A stretch of DNA of 10,790 nucleotides, taken from positions 1 through 10,790 of the forward strand of contig JAFKFE010000516.1 in the NCBI GenBank assembly GCA_017308345.1. Direction: 5' to 3'. Positions 6,216 through 10,790 of the stretch are shown here, piece by piece (position 1 is the stretch's first letter; each line of letters opens with the position of its first letter). This stretch comes from Alphaproteobacteria bacterium. GTDB lineage: Bacteria; Pseudomonadota; Alphaproteobacteria; Rhizobiales; Rhizobiaceae. A program made the translations under genes and the position numbers. The notes beneath the pieces are model-generated. The model saw only the letters and a list, made by a program, of their open reading frames with translations. It was not told the origin of the DNA and did not search any database.

Positions 6216-7465
6216 GCCTCTACGGAATGATGCGAACCGGCGTTTCCGGTATGAACGCGCAGGCCAACCGCCTCTCCGCGGTGGCCGACAACATCGCCAA
6301 CTCGGACACCACCGGCTACAAGCGCTCCTCGGCCGAATTCTCGACGCTGATCATGCCCGGCACGGGAGGCGCCTACAATTCCGGCGGCGTGACGACGACG
6401 ATCCGCTCCTCGATCGGTTCGCAAGGCGTGCTGCAATACACCACGTCGGTGTCGGACCTCGCTGTCAACGGCGACGGCTTCTTCGTCGTGCAGGACGCCA
6501 GCGGCACGCCCTACCTCACCCGCGCCGGCTCCTTCGTTCCCGACGCGCAGGGCCGGCTGGTCAACGCCGCCGGCTACCAGCTCATGGCCTACGACTACGC
6601 CAATGGCGAGCCGGCGGCGACCGCCAACGGCTTTGAAGGCCTCGTGCCGGTCCAGATCTCCGACCAGGAAATGACGGCGACGCCGAGCACGGAAGGAACC
6701 TTCAGCGGCAATCTGCCCGCGGGCGCCACGCCACCGGCGGGCGCGCTGCCATCCACCAACAGCGCGACAGCCGAATATACCTCGAAATCCTCGCTGGTCG
6801 CCTACGACAATCTCGGCAACAAGGTGCTGCTCGACGTCTACTTCACCAACACCGGTTCCGGCACCTGGGAGGTTTCGGTGTTCGACCAGTCGAAGGCGAC
6901 GGCGGGCACCTCCTTCCCGTATACGGGCGGCGCGCTGGGCACGGCCAACCTCACCTTCGACAACACCACCGGCAAGCTCACGGGAGCGACCACGGGCGTC
7001 TCCTTCACGGTGCCAAACGGCTCGACCCTCGACCTCGATCTCTCCCAATTGACGCAGCTCGGCACCGGCTTCACCGTCTCCGACGCCAAGGTCAACGGCA
7101 ACGCGCCGAGTTCCATCCAGAAGGTCCAGATCGGCCAGGACGGCGTCATCTACGCGCAATTCGAGGACGGTTCGACCAAGGCGCTCTACAAGATTCCGCT
7201 GGCCGACGTGCAGAGCCCCGACAACCTCACCGCCATGCCGGGCAATGTCTATGTGCAGAGCACCGACTCCGGCGCTGTCCACATCGGCTTCGCCAATGAA
7301 GGCAAGCTCGGCTCCATCGTCTCCGGGGCGCTTGAAAACTCCAACGTCGATATCGCCGAGGAACTGACCAACATGATTGCGGCGCAGCGCAGCTACACCG
7401 CCAATTCCAAGGTCTTCCAGACCGGTTCGGACCTGATGGACGTCCTCGTCAACCTGAAGAGATAA
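6212..7465 (+). CDS. flgE: Flagellar hook protein FlgE
   Basis: FlgE subunits form the curved hook joining rod and filament outside the cell. The 417-residue protein starts with the shared rod/hook motif (MSLYGMMRTGVSGMNAQ, then LSAVADNIANSDTTGYKRSS at 21-40). A LAVNGDGFFVV segment lies at 84-94, as in FlgE and FlgG. The middle (about 150-330) is Thr/Ser/Gly-rich, the variable outer hook domains, including SLVAYDNLGNKVLLDVYF (194-211). The C-terminus has GALENSNVDIAEELTNMI (372-389) and ends in the hydrophobic heptad helix that packs into the hook core. GGAG at 6200-6203 lies eight bases before the ATG. An out-of-frame ATG at 6204 belongs to the small upstream ORF. The product is exported by the flagellar type III system, and its length is presumably set by the FliK encoded upstream. 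Confidence 0.96.
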   Translation: MSLYGMMRTGVSGMNAQANRLSAVADNIANSDTTGYKRSSAEFSTLIMPGTGGAYNSGGVTTTIRSSIGSQGVLQYTTSVSDLAVNGDGFFVVQDASGTPYLTRAGSFVPDAQGRLVNAAGYQLMAYDYANGEPAATANGFEGLVPVQISDQEMTATPSTEGTFSGNLPAGATPPAGALPSTNSATAEYTSKSSLVAYDNLGNKVLLDVYFTNTGSGTWEVSVFDQSKATAGTSFPYTGGALGTANLTFDNTTGKLTGATTGVSFTVPNGSTLDLDLSQLTQLGTGFTVSDAKVNGNAPSSIQKVQIGQDGVIYAQFEDGSTKALYKIPLADVQSPDNLTAMPGNVYVQSTDSGAVHIGFANEGKLGSIVSGALENSNVDIAEELTNMIAAQRSYTANSKVFQTGSDLMDVLVNLKR

Positions 7466-7468
7466 ACG

Positions 7469-7484
7469 ACGGGCGCCGCCCCGT
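7469..7484 (+). other. Short hairpin between flgE and flgK
   Basis: ACGGG (7469-7473) and CCCGT (7480-7484) form a five-base stem with a six-base loop in the 30-base gap, starting four bases after the flgE stop. It lies directly before the purine stretch GAAAGA (7485-7490) that probably serves as the flgK ribosome site. No T run follows, so it is not a terminator. It could protect the flgE mRNA 3' end or slow flgK translation; both are inference. Confidence 0.25.
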
Positions 7485-7495
7485 GAAAGATCAGC

Positions 7496-8950
7496 ATGTC
7501 GCTTTCCTCCGCACTAAGCATTGCCCAGTCGGCGCTCCTGGCCACGTCCAAGCAAACCAGCGTTGTATCGCGCAATGTGGCCGATGCGTCGAACACGGAT
7601 TACACCCGCCGCATCGCCGTGGTGACCAGCACGGCGCCCGGCGCCAGGGCGGTGGAAATCCAGCGTACCACGAATGACCTGCTGTTCCGCCAGAACCTTT
7701 CGGCGCTGTCGGCCTGGAGCGGGCAGAGCACACTTTACGACGGCATGGATCAGCTCGATCTCTCCGTCAATGGAGTAGACAACGCGTCGTCCCCCTCGAC
7801 GGCGATCGCCAACCTGCAAAATGCCCTGCAACTCTACGCCACCACGCCGTCGAACCAGAACCTCGGCACCAGCGTCATCGACGCCGCCAAGCAGGTGGTG
7901 AATTCGCTGAACAGCGGCACCAAGGCGATCCAGGACTTCCGCACCCAGGCGGACAGCCAGATCGCCACCGCCGTCAACGACCTCAACTCGCTGCTCGGCC
8001 AGTTTCAGGACGCCAACAAGGCTGTCATCTCGGGCACCCGCTCGGGCACGGACGTGTCCGACGCGCTCGACCAGCGCGACGCGATCCTGAAGAAGATAGC
8101 CGAATACGTCCCGGTCTCGACCTTCACGCGTGGCGACAACGACATGGTCATCACCACCAAGGATGGCACGACATTGTTCGAGACGGTGCCGCGCTCGGTG
8201 ACCTTCACGCCGTCGGCCGGCTACACGGCCGGCACGCCCGGCAACACGATCTACATCGACAATGTGCCGGTTTCGGCCGGCACGGGCGACAACACCACCG
8301 CCGACGGCAAGCTTGCGGGTCTCTTGAAGCTGCGCGACGGCGTCGCCTCGACCATGCAGAGCCAGCTGGACGAAATCGCGCGTGGCCTCGTCACGGCATT
8401 TGCCGAAACCTCGTCCTCGCAGCCAGACGCGGCCGGCCTGTTCACCTGGTCCGGAGCGCCGGCAATTCCGGCCGCCGGCACGCTGGTCGACGGTCTCGCC
8501 GGCTCTATCAGCGTCAACGCCGCCTTTGATCCGAGCGCCGGCGGCAATCCGGCCCTGCTGCGCGACGGCGGCGCCAACGGCGCGGCCTACGTCGCCAACA
8601 CCACCGGCGGCGCCTCCTATTCGGACCTCCTGATCGGCTACGGCAACAAGCTCGATCAGCCGATGGCCTTCGATACCTCGGCCGGCATCACCGTCAGCTC
8701 CGGCGTCTCCGACTATGCGGCCAATGCCATCGGCTGGTTCGAGGGCGTGCGTCAGCAGGCCTCGACCAATGCCGACAGCAAGCAGGCGCTGGCCGCGCGC
8801 ACGGCCGAGGCGCTGTCCAACGACACCGGGGTCAATGTCGACCAGGAGATGTCCCTGCTTCTCGACCTCGAGCACACCTACCAGGCCTCGGCGCATATGA
8901 TGAAGACCGTGAGCGATATGCTGGACGCCCTGATGAGCGCGGTGGGATAA
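7496..8950 (+). CDS. flgK: Hook-filament junction protein FlgK (HAP1)
   Basis: FlgK forms the first ring of the junction between hook and filament. The 484-residue protein starts with the axial-protein helix (MSLSSALSIAQSALLATS) and the motif SRNVADASNTDYTRR (25-39), the rhizobial version of the NNIANANTPGYxRQ signature. A helical region at about 100-210 contains LDQRDAILKKIAEYVPV, typical of FlgK. The middle is Gly/Ala/Thr-rich. The C-terminal helix GVNVDQEMSLLLDLEHTYQ (445-463) and the final MKTVSDMLDALMSAVG match the family. It is shorter than enteric FlgK (about 550 residues), the loss lying in the outer domains. The ATG at 7496 follows a modest GAAAGA ribosome site; the start coincides with the conserved N-terminus. 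It is 30 bases downstream of flgE and three bases upstream of flgL. Confidence 0.93.
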   Translation: MSLSSALSIAQSALLATSKQTSVVSRNVADASNTDYTRRIAVVTSTAPGARAVEIQRTTNDLLFRQNLSALSAWSGQSTLYDGMDQLDLSVNGVDNASSPSTAIANLQNALQLYATTPSNQNLGTSVIDAAKQVVNSLNSGTKAIQDFRTQADSQIATAVNDLNSLLGQFQDANKAVISGTRSGTDVSDALDQRDAILKKIAEYVPVSTFTRGDNDMVITTKDGTTLFETVPRSVTFTPSAGYTAGTPGNTIYIDNVPVSAGTGDNTTADGKLAGLLKLRDGVASTMQSQLDEIARGLVTAFAETSSSQPDAAGLFTWSGAPAIPAAGTLVDGLAGSISVNAAFDPSAGGNPALLRDGGANGAAYVANTTGGASYSDLLIGYGNKLDQPMAFDTSAGITVSSGVSDYAANAIGWFEGVRQQASTNADSKQALAARTAEALSNDTGVNVDQEMSLLLDLEHTYQASAHMMKTVSDMLDALMSAVG

Positions 8951-8953
8951 TTC

Positions 8954-10003
8954 ATGAAAGCGACAGGCGTTTCATCGGCTGCCATTTCCAACGCGCTGCG
9001 TTACCAGCAGGCAAAGATGCAGGCCGACCTCGTCAAGGCGACGAAGGAATCACAGACCGGCACGGTCGCCGATGTCGGCCTGACGCTCGGCAGCCGCACG
9101 ACCCAGGCCGTCACCTTCCAGCGCGATCTCGACCGGCTGAACGGCATCGTCGATTCCAACGCACTCGTGTCCGCGCGCCTGACATCGACCCAGGATTCGC
9201 TCGGCCAGGTCGCCGATACCGCGCAGAGCTTCCTGTCTGCGCTGACCAGCGGTATTTCGGGCGACTCCTCGACCAACATCCTGCAGACCGCCGGTGCCTC
9301 GGCGCTGCAGCAGATGACGGGCATCCTCAACACCAGCGTCAACGGCGAATATCTGTTTGCCGGCACCAACACCGACGTCAAGCCGATCGACGATTTCAAC
9401 GCCGCCGGCTCGCCGGCGAAGGCTGCGTTCGATGCCGCCTTCTCGAGCTATTTCGGCTTTGCCCAGACCGATCCGGCGGCAGCCAACATCACCGCCGCGC
9501 AGATGGACGACTTCATCACCACCCAGGTCGAGCCACAATTCCTCGGCTCCGGCTGGCAGGCCAACTGGTCGAGCGCGACCGACGAGCAGATCACCAGCCG
9601 CATTTCGCTCAACGAAACCACCCAGACCTCGGTCAGCGCCAACGAGCTGGGCATCCGCAAGCTCGCCATGGCGGCCACCATGGTCAGCAGCATGCTTACC
9701 GGCAGCATCAGCGAGGCCGCCCAGAACGCGGTCGTCAGCCGGGCGCAGGCGCTGGTCGGCGAAGCCATCGGCGGCATCACACAGGTGCGGGCCGAAACGG
9801 GCCTCGCCCAGCAGCGCGTGTCGGACGCCAGCGACCGCATGAAGACCCAGGTCGACCTCTTCGAGAAGCATATCGTCGACCTCGAAGGCGTCGATCCCGC
9901 GGAGGCCGCCACCCGCGTCGCCGATCTGACACAGCATATCGAGACGTCCTTCGCCTTGACCGCGCGGCTGCAGCAACTCAGCCTGCTCAATTATCTGACC
10001 TGA
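8954..10003 (+). CDS. flgL: Hook-filament junction protein FlgL (HAP3)
   Basis: FlgL forms the second junction ring, on which flagellin polymerises. The 349-residue protein is flagellin-like at both ends. The N-terminal helix contains SSAAISNALRYQQAKMQ (7-23) and a long coiled region with RDLDRLNGIVDSNALVSARL (57-76). The FlgL hallmark LNTSVNGEYLFAGTNTDVKP lies at 125-144, and the C-terminus ends in LQQLSLLNYLT, the usual final axial helix. The middle (about 150-215) is a small outer domain. The start is three bases after the flgK stop, with only a partial ribosome site (GTGGGA) inside the flgK end, so translation is probably coupled to flgK. The export chaperone (FlgN) is not visible here. 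Confidence 0.92.
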   Translation: MKATGVSSAAISNALRYQQAKMQADLVKATKESQTGTVADVGLTLGSRTTQAVTFQRDLDRLNGIVDSNALVSARLTSTQDSLGQVADTAQSFLSALTSGISGDSSTNILQTAGASALQQMTGILNTSVNGEYLFAGTNTDVKPIDDFNAAGSPAKAAFDAAFSSYFGFAQTDPAAANITAAQMDDFITTQVEPQFLGSGWQANWSSATDEQITSRISLNETTQTSVSANELGIRKLAMAATMVSSMLTGSISEAAQNAVVSRAQALVGEAIGGITQVRAETGLAQQRVSDASDRMKTQVDLFEKHIVDLEGVDPAEAATRVADLTQHIETSFALTARLQQLSLLNYLT

Positions 10004-10034
10004 ACACCCACACCGGAACGCCAGAGCGCCGACG

Positions 10035-10382
10035 ATGTATCAATTCTCCTACGCCGACATCCAGACCGACTCCGTCGCCGACGCCAAGGACCGGGAGCGA
10101 CAGCTGCTCACCCGCTCGATCGACATGCTGGCCGCGGCCGCCGCCGTCGGCACCGATTCGATGGAAGCGGTCGAGGCGCTGCACTTCACCAACCGCATCT
10201 GGACCACCTTCGTCGAGGATCTCGGCTCCAGCGACAACGCCCTGCCCAAGGAGCTGCGCGCCAACCTGATCTCCATCGGCCTGTGGCTGCTGCGCGAGAC
10301 GGAAGACATCCGTCAGGGCCGCACCAACAATTTCGAAGGATTGATCGAGGTCTCCCAGATCATCCGAGACGGCATCCAATGA
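10035..10382 (+). CDS. flaF: Flagellar biosynthesis regulator FlaF
   Basis: This 115-residue cytoplasmic protein matches the alphaproteobacterial FlaF family in length and sequence pattern: the N-terminal MYQFSYADIQTD, a helix with ERQLLTRSIDMLAAA, the central ALHFTNRIWTTFVEDL and the C-terminal LISIGLWLLRETEDIRQG. In Caulobacter, FlaF is needed for flagellin synthesis or export and works against FlbT at the post-transcriptional level. The ATG at 10035 follows a 31-base gap after flgL with no strong Shine-Dalgarno sequence. The stop overlaps the flbT start as ATGA (10379-10382), so the two are made together. The adjacency to flbT makes the call firm. Confidence 0.92.
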   Translation: MYQFSYADIQTDSVADAKDRERQLLTRSIDMLAAAAAVGTDSMEAVEALHFTNRIWTTFVEDLGSSDNALPKELRANLISIGLWLLRETEDIRQGRTNNFEGLIEVSQIIRDGIQ

Positions 10383-10790
10383 GCAACACGCTGAAGATCT
10401 CGCTGAAGCCGAACGAGAAGATCTATATCAACGGCGCGGTCATCCGCGTCGACCGCAAGATCACCATCGAGCTGATGAACGATGTACAGTTCCTGCTCGA
10501 AAGCCATGTCATCCAGGCCGACCAGGCCTCGACGCCGCTCCGGCAGCTCTATTTCATCGTCCAGATCATGCTGATCAACCCGGCGGGCGCCGCGGAAGCG
10601 CGCGACATGTTCCGCCGCTCGCTGCCGATGCTGATCGCAAGCTTCGACAACCAGGACATATGCAAGGGCCTGAAGCAGATCGACCGCATGGTCGGAGAGG
10701 ACGAGATCTATGAGGGGCTGAAGGTGATCCGCGCGCTCTATCCGCTTGAGCGCACGGCGCTCGAGGACAATGACGACATTCCCGAAACGC
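10379..10790 (+). CDS. flbT: Flagellin mRNA regulator FlbT, 3' partial
   Basis: The frame runs from the ATG at 10379 to the window end without a stop (137 whole codons); family members are only slightly longer, so most of the protein is present. It shows the FlbT pattern: LKISLKPNEKIYINGAVIRV (5-24), then IELMNDVQFLLESHVI, and TPLRQLYFIVQIMLINP. In Caulobacter, FlbT binds the 5' leader of flagellin mRNA and lowers its stability until the hook is finished; in Brucella it has been reported to favour flagellin production, so the sign of its effect here is not known. There is no clear ribosome site, and the ATGA overlap with flaF suggests coupled translation. In related clusters flgD and fliQ follow. 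Confidence 0.9.
   Translation, partial: MSNTLKISLKPNEKIYINGAVIRVDRKITIELMNDVQFLLESHVIQADQASTPLRQLYFIVQIMLINPAGAAEARDMFRRSLPMLIASFDNQDICKGLKQIDRMVGEDEIYEGLKVIRALYPLERTALEDNDDIPET

Noticed and set aside
7514..8896. 460-codon open frame on the - strand opposite flgK
   Set aside because: It lies inside the supported flgK gene and has shadow-type Arg/Gly/Val composition with no family motif.
1..10790. Search for mobile elements, CRISPR arrays, tRNA genes or an accessory island
   Set aside because: All genes are co-directional flagellar genes in conserved rhizobial order; I saw no spaced direct repeats, transposase motifs or tRNA-like structure.

Overview
The window is a stretch of a flagellar gene cluster from a high-GC alphaproteobacterium of the order Hyphomicrobiales (Rhizobiales). 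The gene order (motB, motC, fliK/motD, a lytic-transglycosylase-like gene, a Rem/FtcR-type regulator, flgE, flgK, flgL, flaF, flbT) matches my knowledge of the flagellar regions of Sinorhizobium and Brucella. The protein style suggests Mesorhizobium or a close relative, but the genus is inferred from gene order, not from an identity search. All genes lie on the + strand. I found no tRNA, rRNA, insertion sequence, CRISPR array or other sign of a mobile region.

Left block (1-5229): a 5'-truncated FliH-like protein, the stator protein MotB, its periplasmic partner MotC, the hook-length protein FliK (historically MotD), and a small secreted lysozyme-fold enzyme that probably opens the peptidoglycan for the flagellum. 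The first four genes are joined by three successive ATGA stop/start overlaps. The transglycosylase gene begins inside the fliK tail in another frame. This looks like one tightly coupled transcript.

Middle (5230-6215): a 222-base gap, the longest in the window, contains a sharply AT-richer patch and an inverted repeat. It is the natural place for the promoter of the next gene, the OmpR-type regulator rem (ftcR in Brucella), which activates the flagellar genes in related species. Between rem and flgE there is an unannotated 31-codon reading frame that starts on the last base of the rem stop codon and ends in an ATGA overlap with the flgE start.

Right block (6212-10790): hook protein FlgE, hook-filament junction proteins FlgK and FlgL, and the flagellin-expression regulators FlaF and FlbT (FlbT is cut by the window end). 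This block is ordered roughly as the structure is built: hook, junction, then control of filament synthesis.

Overall this is a well-known system. The points worth a second look are local: the bridging small ORF at rem-flgE, the AT-rich control region before rem, the altered receiver loop of Rem, the FliH-like gene fused to the motility operon by overlap, and the long disordered linkers in MotB, MotC and FliK.
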